A stretch of 35,641 bases of DNA, taken from IMG/VR virus record IMGVR_UViG_3300011116_000019, positions 1-35,641 of that record; one strand, 5' to 3'. Of this stretch, positions 21,343 to 28,744 are shown in pieces (within the stretch, counting starts at the first letter, position 1; every line of letters begins with the position of its first letter). Both the position numbers and the translations under genes were made by a program. The notes under the pieces are model-generated. The model did not search any database. It was not told the DNA's origin and saw nothing but the letters and a program-made list of their open reading frames with translations. Origin of the DNA: a virus.

Positions 21343-22386
21343 TCAATACTCCACAATCACAACGCCTGCTGCGCCAACGCCGCCTGCTCTGGTTACTCCG
21401 TCATCAGGCATTTGAGCGCCACTACCGCCACCAGCGTAATTTCTTCCAGCGCCCCCGGCTGAACTAGCCCCTACAGCGGCGGCTCCGCCCCCCAACAGAG
21501 AACTGCCGCCAACACCGCCATTTGGATTTGCATACCCGGTAATCCCCGGACTTCCTGCAATGTTTAAGTCGCCTGAACTGCCAATTCCACCTGCTCCACC
21601 AGCAGCACCAAACACAGGGTTATTAGCGGAGTTGGCCCCGCCCGCTCCCCCTGTGGCAGAAACTGTAGATATTGATTGACTGCCAGAAGCAACACTACTT
21701 GTGCCACCTGTACCGCCATTCCCGCCGGAAGTTGCCGTTCCGCCAGCGCCAATCGTGACATTTAGTGTTGCCCCAATCGTTAATCCAGAGAGGATTTTGA
21801 TTGCCGCGCCGCCGCCACCTCCCCCACCTCCACGATTATCGCCAACACCACTCACGCCACCCCCACCTCCGCCACCGCCAAGCACAGTTATTTTAATTTT
21901 TGCGGCTGGGATTGAATAAGAAGCGTTGGTTGATGTCAGTACAACCATGTTGGAAAAGCCGCCAGCGCTTGTTGAGGCAATTGAAATAGAACCTGCGCCG
22001 TTGGTAATTGAAATACCTGAACCAGCAGTCAACGTAGCTCTTGTGAATCCTGTTCCATTACCAATATCCAAGGCTCCATTAGCTGGAGTAGATGACAACC
22101 CAGTGCCTCCTTGAGCAACACTCAAAGGTGTTGTTAAACCACTCAAGGAAGTAATGTCAGAGTTTGCACCTTTCAAAGCAAACGGTGCAGCAGCACTTGT
22201 AGTTGCTCCCGTTCCGCCTGATGCCACAGGCAAAGCATTTGTCAATGTAACAACCTGCCCCGTGCTGATAGACACTGCCGTCGTGCCGTTTGTTTGGAGC
22301 GCGAGTACCCCTGTGGAATCCGCAGCTTGCTTTAAGCCTGCGCTACCTGATATTGCGCCGTTGTCGGCATTGATCGTGACTGCCAT
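21343..22386 (-). CDS. Tail fibre with glycine-rich adhesin-like C-terminal domain
   Basis: A 347-residue protein. The N-terminal half carries fibre-type repeats (LPVASGGTGATTSAAAPFAL, LSVAQGGTGLSSTPANGALD). From about residue 165 (ITVLGGGGGGGG) the protein is dominated by glycine, with two runs of eight Gly separated by VSGVGDNR, and ends VTRAGGVGAAGVVIVEY. The ending and composition match the glycine-rich tip domain of phage adhesins (Gly_rich_2 type), thought to form a polyglycine-helix sandwich that contacts the receptor. The start overlaps the upstream stop as TAATG. The N-terminal segment (DSTGVLALQTNGTTAVSIST) resembles that of the 403-residue fibre. Confidence 0.8.
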   Translation of the reverse strand: MAVTINADNGAISGSAGLKQAADSTGVLALQTNGTTAVSISTGQVVTLTNALPVASGGTGATTSAAAPFALKGANSDITSLSGLTTPLSVAQGGTGLSSTPANGALDIGNGTGFTRATLTAGSGISITNGAGSISIASTSAGGFSNMVVLTSTNASYSIPAAKIKITVLGGGGGGGGVSGVGDNRGGGGGGGGAAIKILSGLTIGATLNVTIGAGGTATSGGNGGTGGTSSVASGSQSISTVSATGGAGGANSANNPVFGAAGGAGGIGSSGDLNIAGSPGITGYANPNGGVGGSSLLGGGAAAVGASSAGGAGRNYAGGGSGAQMPDDGVTRAGGVGAAGVVIVEY

Positions 22387-22619
22387 TATTTGTTCTCCAA
22401 AGCAACCTTGATTTCGTCTACTGTTGAAGCCGCATCAATCGCTGTTTGTATGGCTGCATACTTGGCCCTGATTGTGGCACGGGCGGCTTCTGCGCCTTCC
22501 ATCTGTCCGGGAATCTGTTTGGCAATGGCATCGTCGTAAGGTTTGAATTCCTCTGATCGTGCGGCACGGCGGATGTCGTGGGCAATGCCCTTGGCTTTTT
22601 CAATGTTGATGGTAATCAC
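22386..22619 (-). CDS. Small helical protein of the tail-fibre locus
   Basis: A 77-residue protein with a GTG start at 22619 that overlaps the upstream stop as GTGA; GGGAG lies eight bases upstream. The N-terminus then reads VITINIEKAKGIAHDIRRAA, and the rest is helical (FKPYDDAIAKQIPG, ARATIRAKYAAIQTAIDAAS). I recognise it as a recurrent small protein of phage fibre regions of unknown function. Its position before the glycine-rich fibre suggests assembly or chaperone activity. A longer form starting at 22634 would extend further into the upstream gene. Confidence 0.7.
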   Translation of the reverse strand: MITINIEKAKGIAHDIRRAARSEEFKPYDDAIAKQIPGQMEGAEAARATIRAKYAAIQTAIDAASTVDEIKVALENK

Positions 22620-22810
22620 TCTGTGTACTCCCATGCGTTACGGAATGTGCGGTCTGATGGAATGTCAGCGACATCCACAATTTTGTAAGGCTTGCCAGTA
22701 GGAACATCCTTGGCGGCAATTTCTTCAATGGTCATTGTCTCAAGTGCTTCTGGTGCTGGAATAACAATAGCCACACCACCGTCATCTGTTGGGTAAATGA
22801 TTCTTTTCAT
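22616..22810 (-). CDS. Small acidic protein of the tail-fibre locus
   Basis: A 64-residue acidic protein starting at the ATG at 22810. It reads MKRIIYPTDDGGVAIVIPAP, then LETMTIEEIAAKDVPTGKPY and KIVDVADIPSDRTFRNAWEY. It is compact with no membrane segment. The DRTFRNAWEY ending resembles a motif I associate with small proteins beside phage fibre genes. Role unknown. It lies 9 bases downstream of a fibre gene and overlaps the next gene by four bases, so it is part of the same operon. Confidence 0.72.
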   Translation of the reverse strand: MKRIIYPTDDGGVAIVIPAPEALETMTIEEIAAKDVPTGKPYKIVDVADIPSDRTFRNAWEYTE

Positions 22811-22819
22811 GGTTGATCT

Positions 22820-24169
22820 TTATCTAAAAATTGAAACACAAAATACATTTGGATCTTGTGCAGCACCGGCATCTTCCCAACAACGCACGCGGGCAGAGCC
22901 TGCTACTAAACCACCAGAATAATAAATAGATGACATAAAAGCATTGTTTATAGTCCTTGCCGCTGATGTAACACAAGAATAGTTTGCATCAGGCATGGCA
23001 GTTGTAAAATTAACTGTGTAATCGCCAACACCATTATCCGTAATGCTCGTCACATTCCCACTCGCACGAATCGCCACAGTGCCTGTGCCGTTGAAGTTCA
23101 CCCAAGCACGGCAACCATAAGCAGTAGCAACAGAGCCGTAGCCTGAGTTGAACAGCAAGTTACCGCTGGAGTCGATACGCATACGTTCTGTCATATTGCC
23201 AGCGTTAGGTCGTGTTCCAAACGCCAAATAGCCAGCAGTGTTTCCACCCGTAGAGTTTTCTTTTGCCCCAAAAATCGCACCAAAATCAACAGAAGCAGTT
23301 GTGGTTGTGTAGTAGCCACCAAGAGTTAATGCACCACCAACATCTGCGGCTTGGGTGGTATTACTCAAAACTCTAAAGTTTCCACCATTCAAGATACCGC
23401 TGTTAGCCCCAACGATTTGAGCAGTTTGACCAGTGGTTCCACCTCCCCAACCAGTAATGCCATTTACATCCAACTTAACCGCTGGCGAAGCAGTACCAAT
23501 CCCCACATTACCGCCATTAGGGTTGATTACAATATCGTAAGTAAACGATAGATCTGCTTTGTCTGCACCCTGCATCCAAACTCTGTTACCAGTAGTTACA
23601 CCAAAATCAAGCGTGACGTTGTTTGTGGTTTGAGAAAGCCTAGCAATACCAGTTGGGGTTGCACCTGATGTAACGGGATTACCATATGTACCCTCTGCAT
23701 TTAATTTCATTTTTGGTGCAGTAGTACCAATCCCCACATTACCAGAGGAGTCGATACGCATACGTTCTGCGTCTGACGTAAGGAATGTCATTGGTTTAAA
23801 TGCGCCAGTTGAGCCGTATGTCGCAGTAATTGCGCAAGTATCTGCCGCTGTTGCCGCACCAGCCCCACGATAACCTATATACAAGCCAGTGTCGTTAGCA
23901 TTAGCTTCTACCTTAAATGAGAAAGATGACGCTCCAGTATCAGCAGACTGTTTAACCTTTAAACGCTGGTCGGTGGTATTTGTAGTACCTATCCCCACAT
24001 TGCCAGAACTGTCAACTCTGACTCTCTCACTGCCACCAGTAGACACGCCAACAGTGTCAGCGGCAGGGTAAAACACACCTGTGTTGGTATCAGTTCCTTG
24101 GACAGCAGGAGTGCCAGCAGAACCATCTACTCCTGAGATTCCCGTTGTGCCATTTATGTAGATCGTCAT
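22820..24169 (-). CDS. Tail fibre with repeated beta-shaft motifs
   Basis: A 449-residue protein with GAGGAG five bases before its ATG. The N-terminus is a collagen-like short start (TIYINGTTGISGVDGSAGTP). Four shaft repeats follow (VRVDSSGNVGIGT, MRIDSSGNVGIGT, NPNGGNVGIGT, MRIDSSGNLLFNS), typical of trimeric beta-helical fibre shafts. The C-terminal about 100 residues (RAWVNFNGTGTVAIRASGNV, YTVNFTTAMPDANYSCV) look like a common fibre tip domain. No intramolecular chaperone (S74) motif is seen. Its start overlaps the stop of a 55-residue gene as ATGA. Confidence 0.82.
   Translation of the reverse strand: MTIYINGTTGISGVDGSAGTPAVQGTDTNTGVFYPAADTVGVSTGGSERVRVDSSGNVGIGTTNTTDQRLKVKQSADTGASSFSFKVEANANDTGLYIGYRGAGAATAADTCAITATYGSTGAFKPMTFLTSDAERMRIDSSGNVGIGTTAPKMKLNAEGTYGNPVTSGATPTGIARLSQTTNNVTLDFGVTTGNRVWMQGADKADLSFTYDIVINPNGGNVGIGTASPAVKLDVNGITGWGGGTTGQTAQIVGANSGILNGGNFRVLSNTTQAADVGGALTLGGYYTTTTASVDFGAIFGAKENSTGGNTAGYLAFGTRPNAGNMTERMRIDSSGNLLFNSGYGSVATAYGCRAWVNFNGTGTVAIRASGNVTSITDNGVGDYTVNFTTAMPDANYSCVTSAARTINNAFMSSIYYSGGLVAGSARVRCWEDAGAAQDPNVFCVSIFR
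23168..23769 (-). repeat. 23-bp direct repeat inside the fibre gene
   Basis: A 23-base identical stretch occurs at 23168-23190 and 23747-23769. Both encode RMRIDSS of the shaft motif. Near-copies of a second short string encoding NVGIGT lie near 23495, 23735 and 23990. These are coding repeats of the fibre shaft. Confidence 0.85.
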
Positions 24170-24333
24170 GTCTGCTCCTCATCTGCTGGCAATGGTGTGT
24201 TGCCCTGTTCGCACCAACGCAAATATTCCTGATAGTCGGTGTTGGCGGGGTCAAAAGGGATGCAAGCGTTGTCAGACAAACGAATTACGATGGTTGGTTC
24301 ACCACCAAATATGTTTTTACAAAGTTTATACAT
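24166..24333 (-). CDS. Small tail-fibre-locus protein (55 residues)
   Basis: A 55-residue protein starting at the ATG at 24333, with GGAG six bases upstream, and ending at a TGA that overlaps the next ATG as ATGA. The start overlaps the HNH gene stop by 8 bases. It reads MYKLCKNIFGGEPTIVIRLS, then DNACIPFDPANTDYQEYLRW and CEQGNTPLPADEEQT. The central IPFDPANTDYQEYLRW recalls a short protein I associate with phage fibre loci. Good ribosome site, tight overlaps at both ends and compact composition support it as a real gene despite its length. Function unknown; probably fibre-associated. Confidence 0.75.
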   Translation of the reverse strand: MYKLCKNIFGGEPTIVIRLSDNACIPFDPANTDYQEYLRWCEQGNTPLPADEEQT

Positions 24334-24781
24334 TTGCTACTCCAAAATTAAGTTTGGCGTTATTACCAAAATAACAAATTGCCGCCCAGTCATATTCTTT
24401 TGCAGCTTCTTCATCAGTCTTATAAGTGCCTAAATAAATAGTCTTGTAATTGACCATAATTTTTGATTGCCAATGTCCTGTGCGCTTGCATTGAGTAATG
24501 CCTTTAAATCTATTTGCTGTGCTTTTTGTGATAGAACGATTAGCAAGATTTTGGCTATGTGTAACAACCCTTAGATTTTCTCTGCGATTATCCAAGCCAT
24601 TGCCATTTATGTGGTCTACCTTTTCTGTGCGTTCTAATGTTCTGCCAAGCACTCTTTCCATTATTGCTCTGTGCATATAGCGATTATCTTTTAAACGCAC
24701 ATACATTGTTTTTGCTTGTGGATGTGTTTTATACGCACCAGTTATGCGTAAATCAGAATCTTGTTGGTCAAATAAGTACAT
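24326..24781 (-). CDS. HNH homing endonuclease with AP2 DNA-binding domain
   Basis: A 151-residue protein starting at the ATG at 24781, two bases after the upstream stop; starts further upstream lie inside the fibre gene. The HNH core is KVDHINGNGLDNRRENLR (residues 54-71), with H57 and N65/N69 as expected catalytic and metal positions, preceded by MHRAIMERVLGR. Residues about 91-147 form an AP2 domain (RFKGITQCKRTGHWQSKI, YLGTYKTDEEAAKEYDWAA). Such free-standing enzymes nick or cut DNA and spread within phage populations. It is inserted between two fibre-module genes, so it probably arrived as a mobile element. The coding sequence looks intact. Confidence 0.92.
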   Translation of the reverse strand: MYLFDQQDSDLRITGAYKTHPQAKTMYVRLKDNRYMHRAIMERVLGRTLERTEKVDHINGNGLDNRRENLRVVTHSQNLANRSITKSTANRFKGITQCKRTGHWQSKIMVNYKTIYLGTYKTDEEAAKEYDWAAICYFGNNAKLNFGVANV

Positions 24782-24783
24782 AG

Positions 24784-25995
24784 CTAGAGTTCCGCAGATG
24801 CTGTCCAATGTTGCGAATATTCTCGAGATGCTGTAGAACTATAAATACTTAATGTTGCTTGCTCACCAGTGTTGCCAGCAGATGTTGCAACATCAGCGCC
24901 AACAGTCACATCTCTAACATTCCCAGATGCACCCGTTCCAGGGGAATATAAAATAATTGTTGGAACAGTTCTTTTCTTTGTTTGAAATGAAATTGATAAC
25001 CTTCCAAGCGATGCTGGCGCTACCCAATATGATTGCCCGTTAGTGGTTGCCGTTCCCGGTGTTGTACCCAAATCATAAGACTTCTCAAAATAACGCTGTG
25101 CAAGCTGCAACTCAGTCCCATATGGTCTGTAATCAAAGCTCGTTGCTGTTGAGCCTTTTTCTAGCTGTACGCCTGTGATGTAGAAGGTTGCACCAGTGGT
25201 AGCGCATAAATTTGTAGCACCAGTTACGCCAATAAAAGTACCTGTAGCCCAAGCGCCAGCAGTTCCTTTAAAAGTCGTACCGCTACCTAAATCAAAGTTG
25301 ACATAGATTCCTGTGCCGTTTGTAGAGTCCCATGTGCCAGTTGTTGGGCCAGCAATAGTTACAGTCTTTTGCTCAAATGTATTTGCCGCAGAAATTGTGT
25401 AGTTAAATGGGTATGACTGTATTGTGCTTGCGCCATACAAAGCACCTGAGAATGTGCCAGTGACACTTGAACGAACCCAAAAAGATAATGTGACTGTTGC
25501 GGCAGATGCAGTTCCCCATGCAAGGTCTGCAATATTGAACCCCTCAATAACTTGGTAAATTCTGTTTACTGCACCAGCGGCTGGAGATGCGCCAGTTCCA
25601 ATAGTAATCAGAGCAGAGTTTGAAAATCCTGTCGTTGATGTTGTTGACCTTTGAATAGTTGTGCCTGTTGCCGTACCAACAGCACCAACCCATCTGTCTA
25701 GGGTGTAAGCCGCTGTAGTAAAGGCAACACTCGCCCCCGCATTCCTCTGGTCAATCACCATCCCGCCATTGATGATGCGGTTCTTGAAGCCAAATGTGTT
25801 TGGTACGTTTATATACCCCGTTGTGGTTGTTGTTCCGGTAACAGTTAAATTACCTGCTAACGCCACACTCTGATCCGTACCCACCGTCACAGCCGTGGTC
25901 GGCGTAGCACCTGTCTGAATAACCAACGTGCCTGTGGTGTCCGCAGTAACTACATACGCGGTGGTGGTTGTGGTTGAACTTGAAATCGTACTCAT
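24784..25995 (-). CDS. Tail fibre with carbohydrate-binding-like jelly-roll domain
   Basis: A 403-residue protein. The N-terminus is Thr/Ser-rich (TTTTTAYVVTADTTGTLVIQ) and similar to that of the glycine-rich fibre, followed by NLTVTGTTTTTGYINVPNTF. From about residue 68 the motif FKNRIINGGMVIDQRNAG begins a jelly-roll domain (YTLDRWVGAVG, QVIEGFNIADLAWGTASA, TLSFWVRSSVTGTF, QKTVTIAGPTTGTWD) like the CBM-like domains common in phage adhesins. A final beta segment ends HWTASAEL. It likely binds cell-surface glycans. Directly downstream lies the HNH gene. Confidence 0.75.
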   Translation of the reverse strand: MSTISSSTTTTTAYVVTADTTGTLVIQTGATPTTAVTVGTDQSVALAGNLTVTGTTTTTGYINVPNTFGFKNRIINGGMVIDQRNAGASVAFTTAAYTLDRWVGAVGTATGTTIQRSTTSTTGFSNSALITIGTGASPAAGAVNRIYQVIEGFNIADLAWGTASAATVTLSFWVRSSVTGTFSGALYGASTIQSYPFNYTISAANTFEQKTVTIAGPTTGTWDSTNGTGIYVNFDLGSGTTFKGTAGAWATGTFIGVTGATNLCATTGATFYITGVQLEKGSTATSFDYRPYGTELQLAQRYFEKSYDLGTTPGTATTNGQSYWVAPASLGRLSISFQTKKRTVPTIILYSPGTGASGNVRDVTVGADVATSAGNTGEQATLSIYSSTASREYSQHWTASAEL

Positions 25996-26462
25996 ATGAT
26001 TACGTGCCTTTGTCCAGAAGCAAGGGTGATCGTCACGCCGCTGTTAATTGTCAGAGGGCCAACAGTAAAACCATTCTGCCCTGCGGCAATTGTTCCGCTT
26101 GCAGTTGCGGTGTCGGCGTTAAGCATCACTGCTCCAACACCCCCGCCTATGGCGTTGGATGTAAAGCTTGCGGGGTAGGTGACAAACACATCTTTTGTAC
26201 CGGCACTGAAGTTAACCAATGCGCCTGCATTGCTGGAAGAAATAACTGTGTTTCTGGCAAGCGTTGTCCCCGATGAGGTATACGTGCCAATCCCAACCTC
26301 CCACTCCGAACCTGTCTGTCCGGCGATGGTGTAGTAGGTGGTGTTGCCGTTACCAATGGCTGAGAAAGACTGATACCCAGTCGATGCTCCAAGCAGGGTC
26401 ACTGTCCCCGTACCCGTCGTTGTGGTCGTCTCTTTAACTCGGTCTGCAAGTACAAAAGCCAT
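25992..26462 (-). CDS. Tail appendage/fibre-connector protein
   Basis: A 156-residue beta-rich protein with an AAGGAT ribosome site. It opens MAFVLADRVKETTTTTGTGT and continues LGASTGYQSFSAIGNGNTTY and EWEVGIGTYTSSGTTLAR, a pattern I have seen repeatedly in small phage appendage proteins near fibre genes. The C-terminal about 50 residues are a fibre-type segment (TATASGTIAAGQNGFTVGPL). The stop overlaps the start of the next fibre gene as ATGA. It likely attaches or joins a fibre to the tail; this is inferred. Confidence 0.6.
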   Translation of the reverse strand: MAFVLADRVKETTTTTGTGTVTLLGASTGYQSFSAIGNGNTTYYTIAGQTGSEWEVGIGTYTSSGTTLARNTVISSSNAGALVNFSAGTKDVFVTYPASFTSNAIGGGVGAVMLNADTATASGTIAAGQNGFTVGPLTINSGVTITLASGQRHVII

Positions 26463-26470
26463 GTGTATCC

Positions 26471-27616
26471 TTAATCCGTTTCAACCAGCGCCCAATCAGA
26501 AGTTTCTGCGTTATCTACCAATGCCCAGCCAGCGGTTTGAGAATTGTTCACATTTTGCCAGTTTGCGATCTGGCTGTCATCTACCAATTTCCAATAGACG
26601 GCAAGCACATCTCCGACTGCGCCTGCGGCTTGAACCCCAGACAGAGCCACCGTAGTACTGCGGCCAACCGAGCCAACTGCACCTGATGCAGCGGTACCAG
26701 TCAAATCTGCAACTTGGACAAACTCAACACTGCCAACTGCACCAGATGCGGAAACACCTGTCAGTGCTTTGGTTACGGTGTAAACAACTGTACCAACGCT
26801 GCCTGCCGCCTCAACACCTGTCAGCTCAGCAACCTTAACAAAGTTGACCGTCCCAACCGCTCCGTCGGCTTGAACACCTGTCAGGGTAACTAATTTGCTT
26901 TGTGTGACAGACCCAACTTCTCCAGAAGCGGCAACGCCTGTCAGAGCTTGTGTGTTTACAGGTGCAACGGTTCCAACTGACTCAGAAGAAGCAACACCTG
27001 TCAAAGCTTGCGTGCCTGTTGCAGTAACAGTACCCGCCAAACCAGCAGCCTCAACCCCGGACAGCGCGACAGATACAGCTACGTTTACAGAACCAACTTC
27101 ACCCGTGGCCTGATCCCCGGTCTCCGCTTCAGATATTGTGTAAGCAACCGTGCCAACAGCGCCAGTGGCCTCTACCCCAGATAAGGCAATTTGCCGCTCA
27201 TCGACCGCGACAGTTCCAACCGCGCCAGAGGCTTCTACGCCAGACAGCGCAATAGAGAGGGTCGGTGTGGTTGTACCAGCGTAACCGTTGGCATGGACTT
27301 CCTGAATCTCAGGGGTGTTGTTCTCGTCTACACCGCCAACATCCGGGTGGCACAAAACACCTGTCAAGGCGACAGATACATCAATCCCAACCGTTCCAAC
27401 AAAGCCGTTGGCCTGATCGCCTGTCTCTGGGGTGGTGTTTGTCTCTGTGACAGAACCAATGTCGCCTGTGGCCTGAACGCCGGTCAGGGCAAACTCTTTA
27501 CCCGCTATGACCGTTTCAACATTCCCAGTCGCAGATACCCCCGTCAGGGCTACGACAACTACGTTTTCGCCAAGGGCGGCGTACGGCGACTGGGCGTATG
27601 CGGATATACCAAACAT
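26471..27616 (-). CDS. Repeat protein with 16 tandem 20-residue beta repeats
   Basis: A 381-residue protein. Residues about 23-341 form 16 tandem repeats of about 20 residues with consensus ALTGVxAxGxVGTVxxxxxx, imperfect at copies 3-5 and 8. The last 40 residues form a different repeat, about 11 residues long and Trp-led: WKLVDDSQIAN, WQNVNNSQTAG, WALVDNAETSD, WALVETD. No catalytic motif is visible. Regular beta repeats suggest a beta-solenoid or stacked fibre/spacer on the virion. It lies at the upstream border of the fibre locus, 26 bases after the upstream gene. Repeat-number variation between relatives would be expected. Confidence 0.75.
   Translation of the reverse strand: MFGISAYAQSPYAALGENVVVVALTGVSATGNVETVIAGKEFALTGVQATGDIGSVTETNTTPETGDQANGFVGTVGIDVSVALTGVLCHPDVGGVDENNTPEIQEVHANGYAGTTTPTLSIALSGVEASGAVGTVAVDERQIALSGVEATGAVGTVAYTISEAETGDQATGEVGSVNVAVSVALSGVEAAGLAGTVTATGTQALTGVASSESVGTVAPVNTQALTGVAASGEVGSVTQSKLVTLTGVQADGAVGTVNFVKVAELTGVEAAGSVGTVVYTVTKALTGVSASGAVGSVEFVQVADLTGTAASGAVGSVGRSTTVALSGVQAAGAVGDVLAVYWKLVDDSQIANWQNVNNSQTAGWALVDNAETSDWALVETD
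26594..27550 (-). repeat. Sixteen coding tandem repeats of about 60 bp
   Basis: Degenerate 60-bp units encode the ALTGV-A-G-VGTV repeats of the 381-residue protein. Several neighbouring copies share the string ACACCTGTCA on the + strand. It is a coding repeat, with no CRISPR-like spacer pattern. Confidence 0.9.
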
Positions 27617-27642
27617 GGTTTACGGCCTGCGCCGCCTCCGCT

Positions 27643-28119
27643 TTAGGTTGTGGCTAAACGCAACAGAGCAGTCGAAGTTGTGTTGGAAGGCATTGTCAAG
27701 GTGAATGTACCTGCCGTGATGGTCTGTGAACCAAACGTGTGGACAGATACAGCCTTGTTGCTCTGTGAAGAGTTGTAGATCAACACCGCATCAAACGCTG
27801 TGGTCAGGGTCACAGAGGTGTAGGTCAAACTGGCAGAGGGCGTCCAGTAAGCCACGCCTGCGGTCGCAGAGCTGTTGGTTGCAGTGGGTGGGGTTGCATT
27901 GGTCACCGTCACGCCGCCAGCCGAATAGCCAGTACCAGTCACTTCTCCGGTTGTGGAGTATGCGGTGGTCGAAGCATTGATGGTGGCAGAAGCCAAATAC
28001 AGCGCACCCTTGAAGGTGTCGGCTGCTGATGTTGCGCGGGTTGGAGCAGTGCCAAAGTTATGGGTTGCTGTCATCAACTCGCCCATGAACGAGGTACACA
28101 TAGATTGGGTATTTGCCAC
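27643..28119 (-). CDS. Virion-associated beta protein, paralogue of 28322-28744
   Basis: A 158-residue protein with a GTG start supported by AAGGAG six bases upstream. The sequence is Thr/Ser/Ala-rich and beta-predicted: DTFKGALYLASATINASTTA, YSTTGEVTGTGYSAGG, VTLTTAFDAVLIYN, AVSVHTFGSQTITAGTFTLT, ending MPSNTTSTALLRLATT. The second half and the TTGE-G-Y-AGG segment align with the 140-residue protein two genes upstream, so the two are probably paralogues. It sits between head/adaptor genes and the fibre locus, where a decoration or tail-attachment protein is plausible. Function unknown. Confidence 0.65.
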   Translation of the reverse strand: MANTQSMCTSFMGELMTATHNFGTAPTRATSAADTFKGALYLASATINASTTAYSTTGEVTGTGYSAGGVTVTNATPPTATNSSATAGVAYWTPSASLTYTSVTLTTAFDAVLIYNSSQSNKAVSVHTFGSQTITAGTFTLTMPSNTTSTALLRLATT

Positions 28120-28130
28120 TTGAGTTCTCC

Positions 28131-28322
28131 TTAAAACGAAGCTGCTTCGCCACCAACAAATGTAGGCGGCTTTTTCAAAGTTACATGCGCGGAACGGTGG
28201 ACAAGTTCCCCGTCCAACCAGTACTCAACCCATGTGGTGAGTTCATTGTCATTATCGACTATACCCTCACGCTTTTCAAGCAGAGAGTCATCCATTTCGC
28301 CTTTGGTTGTTGTTACCAGCAT
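28131..28322 (-). CDS. Small conserved phage protein, function unknown
   Basis: A 63-residue protein starting at the ATG at 28322, which overlaps the upstream stop as TAATG, with AAGGAT six bases upstream. A longer frame reaching 28484 lies inside the upstream gene and is rejected. It reads MLVTTTKGEMDDSLLEKREG, then ELTTWVEYWLDGELVHRSAH and VTLKKPPTFVGGEAASF. It is compact, amphipathic and acidic with a basic end, and has no membrane segment. It separates two paralogous virion genes. No function is assigned. Confidence 0.7.
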   Translation of the reverse strand: MLVTTTKGEMDDSLLEKREGIVDNDNELTTWVEYWLDGELVHRSAHVTLKKPPTFVGGEAASF

Positions 28323-28744
28323 TACACGATCCTTATGAGTGCTGACGTGCTTGTGTTGGCAGGCATCGTCACGGTGAATGTATTGGTTGATGTTTTTGTG
28401 TTTCCAAAGTCCAAGACACAAACTGCGCCGTTGTCTCCGGCTTTGTAGATCAAAGCGCCACGGGCTGTGATCTGACCCGTCCATGATGGAGAGGAGAAAG
28501 TCACGTACGTAACGCTGCCAGATGCTGTTGTCTGCGATGTGACGGTGGTTGTAACAATCTGGCCGCCCGCCACATAATTCCCGCCAGATGCCTCTCCGGT
28601 TGTGGTGTAGGCTGTGGTGGTCTCATCCAGCGTTGCATCGTTGGTGTACAGAGCCAGACGGAACGTATCCGAGGTCAAATTGATTGACCCGTTTGCCAGC
28701 CCTGCTCGCAACGTATTGCAAGAGTAATTTCCTGTGAACGCCAT
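28322..28744 (-). CDS. Virion-associated beta protein, paralogue of 27643-28119
   Basis: A 140-residue Thr-rich beta protein. It opens MAFTGNYSCNTLRAGLANGS and contains DTFRLALYTNDATLDETTTA, YTTTGEASGGNYVAGG, ARGALIYKAGDNGAVCVLDF and ends FTVTMPANTSTSALIRIV. This order matches the 158-residue protein downstream. The start overlaps the adaptor-like gene stop as TGATG. No enzymatic motif. A virion surface or tail-attachment role is plausible by position, but unproven. Confidence 0.68.
   Translation of the reverse strand: MAFTGNYSCNTLRAGLANGSINLTSDTFRLALYTNDATLDETTTAYTTTGEASGGNYVAGGQIVTTTVTSQTTASGSVTYVTFSSPSWTGQITARGALIYKAGDNGAVCVLDFGNTKTSTNTFTVTMPANTSTSALIRIV

Noticed and set aside
26594-27550. 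Regular 60-bp repeats resembling a CRISPR or minisatellite array
   Set aside because: The repeats are in frame, degenerate at the DNA level, and encode a periodic protein; there are no constant repeats with unique spacers.
19760-27616. Diversity-generating retroelement acting on the fibre locus
   Set aside because: No reverse transcriptase or template/variable repeat pair is visible in the window.
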